From Marsupella aquatica (taxonomy: Eukaryota > Marchantiophyta), in the NCBI GenBank assembly GCA_973895155.1, contig OZ316891.1, positions 5,828,001 to 5,892,000 on the forward strand: 64,000 bases of DNA, given 5' to 3'. The position numbers and the translations under genes are program-made. Below, piece after piece: positions 35,480-46,200 of this stretch. The notes beneath the pieces are model-generated. The model saw nothing but the letters and a program-made list of their open reading frames with translations. It ran no database searches and had not been told where the DNA came from. Position 1 is the stretch's first letter, and each line of letters starts with the position of its first letter.

Positions 35480-35765
35480 CGAGAGCGAGAGAGAAAAAGA
35501 CAGAAGAGCCTCCTTCAAAGTATCGAGAGCCAGAGAAAGAAGAAGACAGAAGAGCCCTCCTTCAAAGTTTGGAGAGACAGAGAGAAAGAAGAAGACAGAA
35601 GAGCCCTCCTTCAAAGTTTGGAGACACAGAGAAAGAAGGAGACAGAAGAGCCCTCCTTCAAAGTTTCGAGAGACAGAGAAAGAAGAAGACAGAAGAGGCG
35701 TCCTCCAAAGGAGTTCGCAAGAAAGAACTCGAGAGATGGAGAAAGAAGAAGACAGAAGAGGGTAC
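35480..35765 (+). repeat. Purine-rich 46-49 bp minisatellite
   Basis: Six units marked by GACAGAAGAG at 35499, 35545, 35594, 35641, 35688 and 35751, each with GAGAAAGAAGAAG and CCCTCCTTCAAAGTTT. Unit length is not a multiple of three, so units are read in different frames, and I do not regard it as coding. It lies 250-500 bp upstream of the J-domain gene start codon. The strand asymmetry (A/G on plus) could favour triplex DNA. Confidence 0.9.
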
Positions 35766-36006
35766 GAATGCAATAGACAGCAAGTCAAGACACTCTCGTT
35801 TCGGATCATGGGGGCTGGTGATGACTGTATTAGATGCTGCTGCTGCTGTTGCTGTTTCCAGCGATTACCCCAATTGGGTCGAATGAGATTCAGCACTAGT
35901 TGGGAATTGTGGTGAGAAGTGGTGCAGGAGAGAGGACCCCTTTCTTGACTCTCTGTGTGTCGTTCAGCTGGGATTGTTGACGGGGAGAAAGAGGAAGAAA
36001 GTTAGG

Positions 36007-38533
36007 ATGGACCGAGAGGAGATGGACGATAGGCGACGGCGACCGAAGCCCGGAGACCCTCCTGACCCGAGGAAGGACCGGTTTACGACGGGCTGGAGCA
36101 CGACGTTGGTGGCTTTGTTCATCGGCGCTGCAATAGTATGCACGTCCTGAAACCCTTGTCTTCTCTGTCTGCCTTTTGTGGGCTGTCGTATCTTTGTCAA
36201 CGCGAGTGTCTGTTTCTCTCGTTCAGTTGGCGTGCTACGGTGCTGAAGCTGTCGTCAATTGTTATTTCTACGGAGCAGACCTTTACACACGATGGGCTTG
36301 TTTTCGTTCAGATTGGCTCAGTTATTTGCAGGATTAGTTGTAGTTTTTTTTTTTCTCTCAAATTGTAGTTTGGCTTTTGCAGCTCCATTGTTACTGAATT
36401 AGGGTCTTTAGTGGCTGGCGAGAAATTAAGTTCTGGCCAATAGCAGTCAATCGGCAAATATTGCATTCTATAATGAGGTTGGAAAGTTTTCTTTTTCTTT
36501 TTGACTGCCGAATTCCTGTGAAATCATTCCGGTCGCAAAATTGGGGAGCTTCTCTGAAAAAAGTGATGGGGTCTTTGTCCAAGTGCCTTTGCAGATTTCG
36601 CACCTGGCTTCACAGCCTGGTTTTGCAATGTTTTTGGTGGCATAGTAGGCGTCGTTGGCATGAGAAATGCTAGGTAGTCGTCGAATGACCGGCTTCAAGC
36701 GAAAGCACTGATATTGTCGGCACAATTCCGTTCCAAGTTCCACGAAAATCTAATTCCACTGGATTCAAGAAACGTGGATTGAAGCTCAAGACACGGTTCT
36801 TATCGTGAAAATTCCATATAAGATTTCTACAAATAGTCACTCTTACGCATTCAGAGAATCGCCTGCAATATTCTCATATCAGATATAACTTTTTCATGTC
36901 ACCTAAAGTTCAACTAGCGAAATGAAACATGGAAGGAGACAATCCGGTTACGCTGGAAAATTAGAGTCAGTCTCCGACTTTCTAGAGTAGTGGGTTTACA
37001 TTCAATATGTTGATCTCCTGCTTTGGATACCAGGCAGTTGTTAGATTGACGGGCTGTCTCTTGCCGAGTGCCGAATTTTGGGTTTAGAGGCGAAAGAACG
37101 ATTGGAAAGTCTCTAGGAAAGAAATAGCTTGCTAGATTGCTTGAATGTGGGAGCTAACTTAAATCTGTTGTGCTTACAATGTTCCAGGTTGGGAACATTA
37201 TGTCTCTCCGCAGGCGTTTAGCAAACTTTCATAAATATAGCGAGGTACTTCGTTTATCCGTTCTTTGTAATGTTTCTGAGTCTTTGGGGCTCTGATATGA
37301 CAGGCAATCACCGAATTAGAGTTTAAATTATGCTTTACTGCAGAGATGGGTCTTGTTTCGCCCAATTTAAGGTAGTGGTCCTTAAAGTTTTCGTGTTGGA
37401 CAGCGATTAGAGACTAGCAAATATCACTCTCACAGTGAGCCTGGATAAGGGGATCCGTTTTGGTGGCTGTCTTAGGTCAGTGACTGTGAAGGAGAAATGG
37501 ACTTCATTCTATCAAGTTGGATAGATGACAAGCTGATTACATTAGGTTATTTCATCAATGAACTACTTGACTGTCAATTTTGAACGGCAGTTAATAAATC
37601 TTTTGGTGGAATCTGAATGGTGGAAGGGCAACAGTGCAAGGTCTGGTGCAACTTCACGGCAGGATACCAGTTCTCAGCAGCAAGGGAGGTCGCAGCAGCA
37701 GGGGCGGCATAGTTTTCACCAAGTGGATGGAGCTGAAGCTAGGCGAATATGGGCGGAGCATGTCAGGCAAATGGTACGAAATAGCAATATTGCCTGTTTC
37801 CGATATATAAGTGATTTTTACATTGGTACCAACTTAAGTGCGATGTTGGGTTCTTGAACTTAATAAGTCGATGGTAAGGTGTTTGTGAGCAAAAGTTCTG
37901 AGGATCCCCTGAAGGTCGGCTGAAGTGGATCTTTCCTAAAGGTTCATAAGAAGTCTCAGCAAAAAGTGGAAAGTCACATACTGTGGGAATTCAAAGAGAC
38001 GATCTTCGAACGCGTGTTAAGGAATATTGTCAGTTTGCAACTGAGTAAAAGCTTCTGGCAGAACTGAGTGGGGTGCCTTGTGAATTATGTTATAGGAACT
38101 CCTCAGGCGCAGGCAAGAGGCCTTTGACCGAGAGAGAATGCGCTACAAAAGAAACTATGACTCCTGGCAGGAGCGTCATGGGGACAAGTGGGATTGGAGG
38201 TGGCAAGGAACTAGGTGGGAATGGCAAGGAGAAAGCGAGCGAGTTTGGCAAGAGGAATCAGCCGATAATTGGCGGCGTGAAACTCAACGAGAAAGGCAAA
38301 GGAGCAGAGCGGATGCTGAACCTTCAAGGGGGACGAGTAACCCACAACATTATGCTGTACTAGGTCTCGACCCCTCAAGATCTTATACTGAGTCTGAAAT
38401 TAAGGCTGCTTTCAGGGCAAAGGCTCTCGAGTTCCACCCTGATAGAAACACGACAAACAAGGCCGAGGCAGAGAAAAAGTTCCACAAAGTCATGGAAGCT
38501 TACAATGCTTTGAAAGGGTCAAAGTCAAAATAA
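36007..38533 (+). CDS. Membrane-anchored J-domain (DnaJ-type) co-chaperone, 4 exons
   Basis: Exons 36007-36135, 37188-37244, 37591-37773 and 38096-38533 join in phase 0 throughout, at ATA|GTATGC, GAG|GTACTT and ATG|GTACGA donors, giving 268 residues. The N-terminus (MDREEMDDRRRRPKPG) is charged; residues 30-48 (WSTTLVALFIGAAIVGNIM) form one membrane span. A Gln/Ser-rich linker and then a highly charged region with many Trp (KWDWRWQGTRWEW) follow. The J domain occupies about 207-262, with the HPD motif at residues 237-239 (EFHPDRNTTNKAEAEKKFHK), ending in YNALKGSKSK. The family role is to stimulate Hsp70 ATPase. The single N-terminal span with the J domain at the C-terminal end suggests an organelle or ER membrane protein. 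I cannot tell which side the J domain faces. The Trp-rich linker is unusual. Start is the first ATG after a stop-containing upstream region. Confidence 0.88.
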
Positions 38534-39404
38534 AATCTTCTGAATCAGTGTTCGGAGCTCTCATGTGCAATTACCTCAGAGTTAGGCAATTCTTTGTGGC
38601 ATTGGTTTCCCTTGTCGCCAAATAGGAGCGACCTTCTGACATTGCTATGCAGTTGCTTCAACTGCGTTACCTCTACAGGAACAAGCAAGGCGTTTTCACA
38701 AATTCTCACCTGTCTGATGAAGAAGGGATGGTCCCTGCTCTTCCCATCTATCTTCTGTTATGCTCAAGTCCTACTCCGTCAGGATATTGGGAAAAATGGT
38801 AAACGAGAAGGGTTACATTTCCAATCAATGTATGAGTTTATTCATGATTATCCAGTGATTATTTCTGGGTTAGAAATTTATGAAACTAGACACCAGCGAA
38901 TGTAAAAATGGCTTCAAGACTAACTCACGAGCAAGACATCTGGGCAGCCTCGGCCCCTACATTTTCGTTTAGCAAGGTTACAATCAACGGCAACGTAAGG
39001 ACACGTAGTCTAGGCATCAGTTGCCAAGTGCATGTCAGCAGCCAAATGTATGGTGCAATTGGCAAACACTACTGTACGGGCACGTAGTGTAGATACAGAT
39101 CGATCATTATTATTAGGTGGTTTGTAATGCCATCATGATTGCACTTCTTCGATCGATTTCCCCTTCTCACAAGTATGTACTTTTTATGTGTGAGAAATGA
39201 AGTACGTTATGCAAATCATTGAGCTGTCCAGTGTTCGTCGTGTGCAAGGGTTACAATACCTCGATCTCTCGCTCGTATCCTATCATATCCCCAACAGAGG
39301 GGAGAGGGCAACCGCAAGTCGGCCCATTCATCTCACGTACTCGCCAGCTCCCACTTTATATTCTTATTGATAGTTTTCTCTGTATCTCCTCTCGTCTTGT
39401 GTGA
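38534..39404. other. 3' flank of the J-domain gene, no further gene
   Basis: Open stretches (38594-38905) have no recognisable features. I see nothing else. Confidence 0.4.
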
Positions 39405-39554
39405 CTGAACTCTGTTGGACCCAAATTAGTTGAAAAGCGAGGTCGAGGCGACAGGTCTGAAGGCCATTTCGAGCTCGACACTACAGATCTGGCAGTTGAG
39501 GGTGCGATCGAACAGGTGCTTAATTTAGTTTTGGGTTGTGGTGTCGATCTCTGA
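39405..39554 (+). pseudogene. Short coding-like fragment, possibly from a nucleotide-kinase-type protein
   Basis: Fifty open codons containing LVEKRGRGDRSEGHFELDTT and then DLAVEGAIEQVLNLV. The ELDTTDL-type strand followed by an amphipathic helix resembles the C-terminal end of P-loop nucleotide kinases such as CMP kinase, but this is weak. CAG|GTGCTT inside it would be a usable donor. No partner exons identified, so it may be an exon of an unseen gene or a gene fragment. Confidence 0.25.
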
Positions 39555-39846
39555 GACGACGAGGACTGCAATACCCAGAGACATTAATTGGCGCGGATAC
39601 ATGGAGTCTAAAGTACGGTAGGAGGAGCAGCTATATATGTTCGGGTGATTTTTCTTTACAGACTTTTGTTGAGCTACGAACTTTAAACTTCTTTATAAAG
39701 AAACAATCTTCATCATCGCTTCTACGCTCAGTTAACGGCCTCTGGATTTCTCGATGTCAAAATTTTAGATTTCGTTTGTACAAAAATCATCTTCGTCATC
39801 GTCTTCATATCGGTAGAGTTCTTCGACTTCATAATCATCAAAGTTG

Positions 39847-40052
39847 TGTTTTGCCTTGCCTCTACTTTCTTCTCCTTATCACCAATTTACAATACTGGTC
39901 TGGGCTTTTTCATTATCTCCTTCCTCCTGGCTCTCATCCTCATCGTCGCGTGTTTTACCTTGCCTCTACTTTCTTCTCCTTATCACCAATTTACAATTCT
40001 GGTCTGGGCTTTTTCATTATCTCCTTCCTCCTGGCTCTCATTCTCATCGTCG
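39847..40052. repeat. 103-bp tandem duplication
   Basis: Near-identical copies 39847-39949 and 39950-40052 (start GTGTTTTGCC and GTGTTTTACC). The period is not a multiple of three, which explains overlapping open frames in all three frames here. Confidence 0.93.
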
Positions 40053-40319
40053 TCCCCGTTTGGTTTCCATAGAAACAGAGATCTGCGCCACAAAAGACCA
40101 AAATTTCAGAAAGGTTCGTTTCGACGAGGCCAGGCCAGGTTAGTTTCGAAGAGGGTTGCTAATTTAAAAGCTGAACTCATGAAAGCTTCCATAATCCTGC
40201 ACCGTGTCAAGACAATAATAAACAAAGCCACGAAAATATCAACATAGCCATTACCGGCCTTGCGCTAAAGGAGACCATAGCATCTTGTGACAGACGGAGT
40301 TTGTGCACTGATGCAATAG

Positions 40320-40510
40320 TTAATACGTTTCCACGACCTCATCCACCAGCTTCCAATTGCTGATGTCAAGAAATGCCATTTCAATCATCTCCAATGTCGG
40401 CTCCTGCCTATCAAACTATAGTTTAACCAAGCCAATGCAAAGAGCCCGTGCAAGAGCTCCTCCAAGGAAAAGACCAAAGTCAACAGCCCGAGAGTGTAGG
40501 CATCGATGAG
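40320..40510 (-). pseudogene. Decayed coding fragment, family not recognised
   Basis: Minus-strand frame reads HRCLHSRAVDFGLFLGGALA then RALCIGLVKL, a TAG, and FDRQEPTLEMIEMAFLDISN with WKLVDEVVETY before TAA. The regular amphipathic pattern in one frame across a single stop suggests a former exon. It could be linked to the fragment at 40637-40766. Confidence 0.3.
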
Positions 40511-40636
40511 AACTATTGACAATCAGCATCTATTGAAATCGTGACTAGACAATCTCCCGGCTTGGCTTCTTCAAATCCCTGAAAAGATAGTCCCAGACAA
40601 GTCAATGGTTTCCTGAAAATAGCTGTCATTATCTTC

Positions 40637-40766
40637 CTACCAGAAATCGGAGAAAAGCACGCTCAATCCACGACTCTCGGATGTGAAGCTCGACCAACTG
40701 TGTTCATCAAGCACTGGAAATCCCAAATTCGAGCCTGTGGTGAATTGGCCAGGATCACTAGGCGTC
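40637..40766 (-). pseudogene. Decayed coding fragment, family not recognised
   Basis: Open minus-strand frame TPSDPGQFTTGSNLGFPVLD then EHSWSSFTSESRGLSVLFSDFW ending in TAG, preceded by a pyrimidine-rich acceptor-like CTACCTTTTCAG. Same strand as and 130 bp from the fragment at 40320-40510. Confidence 0.25.
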
Positions 40767-42069
40767 AGTTACCTGAAAAGGTAGCTTGCATGAAGAGCCG
40801 GGCATTCTTTTACTTATAGATTCCGTCTTTGCATTCAATTGCTACTGGAAGGTGACCCAATGCATAATCAGCATACGTTTCCCAGTGTGAATACGTACAC
40901 GGCAAAAGACGCTAAATTTTCAATGTTCCCAATCAAGAGCGAGGAATCCTTCGCACAAAGATCAGTTTGAAATTCATTTTTCGTTACTATTCAGACAAAC
41001 TCTCAGATTATTTTCGACACACAACAGCACGACCTCCTCTTGCAAGGCAGCAAACCCAGAGATAGACAATAGGAAAACATGGAAGGTGTCCAGATAGTCG
41101 AGAGATTTTATTATGTGGTCATTACAAGTTAAGCATATATCTGAATCTACAGGATTGCAGTTCACAGCCACGATCTTTGCGCCCAGCATCGCCCTTGTTT
41201 TTCCGCTGCTTGACCAGTACGTCCGCGAATCTACCATGATGATCAAACCGGGGATCAAACAGCACTCAGCAATGTGGCTCCTGCAAGTTATCAGGGCTAC
41301 TATCTTGTATCTAAATAATTTGCCATTTGAGTTTGAATCAATGGACCTGTGGCCGGTCTTTTGTAGAGGAAGCTCCAATGAACACTTGCATGTTAGCTGG
41401 ACAGTTAATCCTCGATAACTCCTTTCGCTAAGAGGTCTTCCACCCAAGAACATCTTCCCTCCTACGTGAACAAAGAGCACCTACGTGAACAACAGCACCA
41501 ACTGGTACATGAGCCCAACGTTCTCTACTGCCAACACAACATTTCCACTGGGAATTCACATCCATTGCATTCATCATCTTCCAACTTTCATGATGGACCT
41601 GAAATGCAACTTTCAATTCAAGAGGAGCAAAGTTTAGAAAAGAATGACAGGCAAATTAGGGTGTCTGAGGTCAGAAAATGAGACGGTAGTTAAATTGCCT
41701 GACCAGATAAAGTCCTGCATCATCACGTTTAACTAAGTCTAAAGTCCTGCATCATCACGTTTAACTAAGTCCTGCAGGGCAAGAGTATACATTGCATTGT
41801 CAGAATGATCGAGCAGCCATTGAATTCATTTAAATACCAGCCATCAGCATTCACCGTTTGGATGACATCCGGTCTCGAAATTATTAGTCAGTCCAGTTCG
41901 CTGTAGCATTTGAAGCTGGCTGACTATAAATCAAACCGCGACGTTGTAGACACGGTGAAATCTGCGAAGTCACCAGTTAGGCCACGAAAGATATATATAC
42001 ATGAACAGTCGCAGCATACATATCATTGAACGTCACTATTAAACAGAGTTTCATATTAATGATTACGAG
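40767..42069. other. Interval without a supportable gene
   Basis: Overlapping open stretches on both strands at 40974-41480 start at GTG or lack features. A 32-bp tandem duplication (AAAGTCCTGCATCATCACGT...) is at 41709 and 41741. Confidence 0.4.
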
Positions 42070-43463
42070 ATTATCTTGCCACGGGGGAAGAACTCGATAT
42101 GCTTTAATTAAGCGCGTCTCTACTGTGTCAGAGGATGGGTGCGGCATCCAGATTAATGACTAGTGACATCTTCCTCTGTACGCATCGATCAGTAACAACG
42201 AGTTCATTTCGGTTGCAATCGTAAGCATAGAGTAAATCGTTGCAGAGTAGATAGTGGGTGCGATAACATGATTGCTATGAAGCGCTAAGAAACTGAAGGA
42301 TAACTTATTGCAAGAGCAATATATCATGTTCTCGGTTTGAGACATACACCAGACTATTGACCGAAGCCGAAGCGACATGATTCAGGTACCGTAATGAAGA
42401 TGTAAGATTAAACCAAACCTAAACCAAACCCTAAACCCAAAGCTAGCAGGTCATGCATTCAGGAACTAGGGTCACTCCATAATCAGCTGAAATCCGGTCT
42501 TGATGTCATTATGGTGTACTGTGGCCCGAAAGTAGTAGGCAGAGGTCTTTAGAACTGTAGAAGAACAAGGCCCACACCAACACAAAAGGCCGACCAAGAT
42601 CCAACCCAATCGGCACGAATTGCAAAAGCTACCAGAAATCATTCGAGTAACCCCAGTACTGACAGAATGAAAGTGGATCTCAGGCAGGTGGGATCTTTCA
42701 ACAATGCCTGGTTGACAAGCTATCTATATTTGATACTGGAAACTGACTAGAGACAATGATGAGAGCCGCACCCTGAAGAATATACCACGAAGAGAGTAGT
42801 GACCCCAAGGGTCAACTGAAGGCAAAGTTCAGGGACCATGTAAGTTCTCATTGGGACGCGAAATTACTTCTACAAATGATTTTAGAAAATTGTGACATTT
42901 GAGTATGAGGTTTGTGGAAACGCACGGGACAATGTTTGTGTTGAAACTTTGTCTACATTAGGTCTGATCGAGCTAGCAGGCAAGTACTGTCTCAGGTCGA
43001 CAAAAGCGAGCATAAAAAGCCCGGGTATGTTTGGATCTGAATACCCCAATGCAAACAACTGGAGAGTGACAGCCACCTGATCGGGCAACCGATTCTGGTG
43101 CATACATGTGCAAGTCTTCATCGTGACATAAAAGCCCCAAAAGCGCCACTTACGATTTAGGAAAACATACATCTCAAAAGGAGGAATTCGCCCCTAGCTA
43201 AATAATATCATAAGCAAAGCCATTAGCAGCTTAACCTCAACATTTATCTTACAAGTGTCATCATCTGCCGCAGCAATTACTCAAAAAAGAAGATTTCATT
43301 CATCATCTGTCCTTCATCCGCTGCCACTGAATTACATGCAGCTTCCATTTTATCCAAAAAACTTGTAGTAAAAGCGAAGCTATGTACAGCCTGATTCTGT
43401 TGGTTCCGAGTAAATACACTTAATGTGCAGCTAGTCTTCATCGGCTCAATGATCGAAGAGAAT

Positions 43464-43690
43464 CTCCAGACTGCTCTTGTTGGACTGCCGCAACACCAGT
43501 AACTTCAGTTCCATTGACGAGAGTCTCCAGACTGCTCTTGTTGGACTGCTGCAACACCAGTAACATCAGGTGCGGAAACCAACACCAGTAACATCAATTC
43601 AATGATGAGAGTCTCCAGACTGCTCTTGTTGGACTGCCGCAACACCAGTAACATCAGGTGCAACACCAGTAACATCAGGTGCGGAAACCT
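43464..43690. repeat. Duplicated 3' end of the transporter gene (three copies of the C-terminal tail)
   Basis: CTCCAGACTGCTCTTGTTGG occurs at 43464, 43525 and 43613, each followed by CAACACCAGTAAC. The copy at 43613 is the one in frame. The other two lie beyond the stop codon at 43599 and encode the same Val-Gln-Gln-Glu-Gln tail. A further 15-bp micro-duplication repeats APDVT within the active tail. Confidence 0.88.
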
Positions 43691-44999
43691 CCTTGACGCG
43701 CAATATGTGCCTTCCATGGTTGAACCAATGAAAGGTCACATAACAGAGTACGTAGATGAAGCCGACCAAGGGGACCAGGTAAGAAACTTTGGTGGTAATT
43801 AGATCTGCAATGGCACCTTGAATTGGAGGGAAGACTGCGCCACCAGAGACGCCCATGACCAAGATACCAGCTGCGCTGCGGGTGTGCTTACCAAGGTTTG
43901 CTGTACCGAGAGCAAAGATGGTGGGATACATGGGTGCTTCAAAAAAGAATAGAGCAATCAAAATACCCACAGCAGCTTTGCCAGAGCCTATGCAAACGTA
44001 AGCGTTGAATGCAATGGCTGCCGAAGCATAGACCATGAGCAAAAAATCTGCCTGGAAGATAGTTGCCAGTGCTGTGGCTATAAATCGGCCCACAGTGAAG
44101 GTCATGAGAGCATACGACAACAAGTTGGAGGCGCTAGATGACGTGAAGCTTGCATTCTCCGTAGCGTAGTTGATAAAGAACGAGGCAGCAGTGACTTGAG
44201 CTCCCACATAACAAAACTGAGCAATGAAGCCAAAGATCATGTTGTACTGCTTCCAGATGGGGCCTTGGCTGATCTCCTCGCCAAACTCATTTGTAGCAAA
44301 GCTCTCAACAGTAGAAGACTCCAACATTTCATTTGAGACTTCGGGGAGCTTGGTTACCAAGAAGAGAACTGCAATGGCAACACCAGCACAGGCCACAGCG
44401 AGATAGACAAACTGAACGTTGACCAAGTTGTTTGCATTTGCTCCGCTGAAGAAGAACTTCGAGGCAATCAAGGGGCCGATGAAAGAAGCCAAGCCGTTCC
44501 ATGATTGACAAAATTGTAGCCTAGCCGAGGCAGATGCAGGATTACCAATTACCACTGCATATGAATTGGCAGCTGTCTCGAGAGTTGCAAGGCCACAAGC
44601 GATGACAAGAGTGCACACACAAAAGCCAGCAAAGGACATCAATCTATGGCTGTATGTGCTGAAGTGTGCCGTGGGCCAAAAGAAGATGGCGCCAAGAGAG
44701 TAAAGGCACAGACCCATGAGAATAGTGACTTTGTAACCCTTACGCTTCATGACCGCAGCTGCAATTGGTGAGAAGATTAGGTATCCTCCACCAAAGTAGA
44801 CCACTTGAAGACCTGTGGATTGAAGTTTGGTGATATTCAGAACTACCTGGAAGTGCTTGTTGAGTACATCGAGAAGTCCATACGAGAAACCCCAAAGAAA
44901 GAAGAGAGAGATGACAAGGAAGAGAGGGAAGATGAGAGCTCTACCCTTGAGAAACCCTGCCGCTAACGGCTTTGTAGAGATAGGCAAACCACCAGCCAT
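43599..44999 (-). CDS. FHS-family (fucose permease type) sugar:proton symporter, intact copy
   Basis: 466 residues from ATG at 44999 (MAGGLPISTK); a slightly longer frame upstream has no ATG. Intronless. A major-facilitator protein with about 12 hydrophobic segments from residue 21 (ALIFPLFLVISLFFLWGFSY) to about 435, and a short polar tail. Family hallmarks: D44 in GLLDVLNKHF, E141 in GLATLETAANSY and N168 in QSWNGL match E. coli FucP Asp46, Glu135 and Asn162, the proton- and sugar-binding residues. The TETAANS/QSWNG text is typical of bacterial and fungal FHS transporters. Likely role: proton-coupled monosaccharide uptake at the plasma or vacuolar membrane; the substrate cannot be read from sequence. 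Its divergent partner at 51769 is frameshifted. Absence of introns and the microbial look raise the possibility of acquisition by transfer. Confidence 0.93.
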   Translation of the reverse strand: MAGGLPISTKPLAAGFLKGRALIFPLFLVISLFFLWGFSYGLLDVLNKHFQVVLNITKLQSTGLQVVYFGGGYLIFSPIAAAVMKRKGYKVTILMGLCLYSLGAIFFWPTAHFSTYSHRLMSFAGFCVCTLVIACGLATLETAANSYAVVIGNPASASARLQFCQSWNGLASFIGPLIASKFFFSGANANNLVNVQFVYLAVACAGVAIAVLFLVTKLPEVSNEMLESSTVESFATNEFGEEISQGPIWKQYNMIFGFIAQFCYVGAQVTAASFFINYATENASFTSSSASNLLSYALMTFTVGRFIATALATIFQADFLLMVYASAAIAFNAYVCIGSGKAAVGILIALFFFEAPMYPTIFALGTANLGKHTRSAAGILVMGVSGGAVFPPIQGAIADLITTKVSYLVPLVGFIYVLCYVTFHWFNHGRHILRVKEVSAPDVTGVAPDVTGVAAVQQEQSGDSHH

Positions 45000-45225
45000 G
45001 ATGTCTACTTCGACCGCCTTCAACGAATAAGCTACTGGAACAAAGAGTACACGCAGAAAGCCTCACTATCAGCTCCCAAACAAAGGAAAACGCTAAAGGA
45101 AATGCCTGCAGGAAGGAGACACCCTCAGCTAAAGGCGCAAGAAAGATCTAGACACGGAGCAGGATAGCTTGCTAAGACTAGTGAGAAACAAGATGGAAAG
45201 AATGAGTTTGGTCGCTTCTCAAAGT

Positions 45226-45234
45226 CCTTATATA
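45226..45234 (-). promoter_or_regulatory. TATA box of the intact transporter gene
   Basis: Minus strand TATATAAGG about 227 bp upstream of the ATG. The same box with the same surroundings occurs upstream of the second copy (51529-51537). Confidence 0.65.
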
Positions 45235-45788
45235 CCTGCAGATGAGACATGGATGAACGGATCCCAAAGTACTCGCTACTGACTCCTTACACACGATTGT
45301 ATCGGCTGACACAAGGATCAGAAATTGTACTCCGTAACTGACGATTCAGCTGACACACGGATGAGAAAATGTTTTCCTGAGTAACGACGTACGGAGTCTT
45401 TACCATTTAGTTAGGGATAGGATCATGATTGATTTTCTATGACAGGCAAACAACAACAGGAAATGACGTGTCTCTTCTAATTTTAGTTTTTTAGGGTATT
45501 GCGGCTAAACATTTTGAGGATAAATAAATAAGCGCCAGAAAACTCGTTTTTAAATTTATTATGACAATGAAAGGCTGGATGAGAGAGGTAGCAGTACCCC
45601 TGGATATGTTAGTCTGTGAGGGGGATTCTGTGAGGGGAAGAATGTCGTAGTTGAAGATCTTTGATAGCTTTTTTCAATTGCACCAGTACTTGATTTGTTC
45701 ATAGTTTCCAAATGCTCGAGACTACTGTATATAAATTTTAATTGCCACATTTCTAGAAGCAAGAAAACCTCGAACTTTCACATTGGAT

Positions 45789-45859
45789 CCCATTCTCATG
45801 CTTAATTCGAGCACAGAAATCTTGCAAAGTCTGAAGATCGGATTAAGCATGAGAATGGG
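45789..45859. repeat. Hairpin with 18-bp perfect stem
   Basis: CCCATTCTCATGCTTAAT (45789-45806) is the reverse complement of 45842-45859, with a 35-base loop. It lies just outside the left arm of the inverted duplication. It could be a small-RNA foldback or a remnant of an inverted-repeat element. Confidence 0.7.
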
Positions 45860-46200
45860 TGACAAATTATTGTAAGTAGGTTGGTCCAAGTAAATATGCT
45901 TAGAAGTCATCGAAAGAGTACAAAACCCATGAGAGGAGCTCCTACTCAACAAACCTGCAGTACTCCGAGCAGCTTTAGCTGTCATTGAGATATTCTTAGA
46001 GGCGCGAACTCTTTATCCAGCAGCAGATTAAGCAAACCTAACTTGTCTGCAGAGAAGATCAGTAGACGAACAGCCAAGGTCTGAAGCAATACGTACGTGC
46101 ATGTGAAGAGCACCCCCCAGAGCAGCCTGCCCACAAGTAAGGAGCCTACCAAGGTGGTGGGCATGGGCGATCAAACCACCTGGCCTATGCTTTCACAAAC

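Larger units (their letters stand above)
42070..45650 (-). repeat. Large inverted duplication, left arm
   Basis: The reverse complement of this arm matches 51085-56640 along its length. Matching blocks in order include sequence upstream of the transporter (45540-45650 with 51085-51200), the promoter and whole transporter gene (43440-45240 with 51520-53160), its 3' flank (42540-43440 with 53160-53865), and a distal block (42070-42530 with 56018-56640). The distal match includes CATCTTCATTACGGTACCTG. It ends near 42070 on one side and 45650 on the other. Confidence 0.9.

Noticed and set aside
35346-35915. 189-codon frame rich in Arg/Lys/Glu
   Set aside because: Created by the purine minisatellite. 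The neighbouring frame and the opposite strand are equally open.
39536-40072. 178-codon plus-strand frame
   Set aside because: GTG start, and half of it is the 103-bp duplication read in two different frames.
40974-41480. 168-codon minus-strand frame
   Set aside because: GTG start and no recognisable features; the plus strand is equally open over the same bases.
42410-42445. Telomere-like CCCTAAAC repeats (also near 56140-56180)
   Set aside because: Only two or three degenerate units, present in both arms of the inverted duplication. Not an interstitial telomere array.
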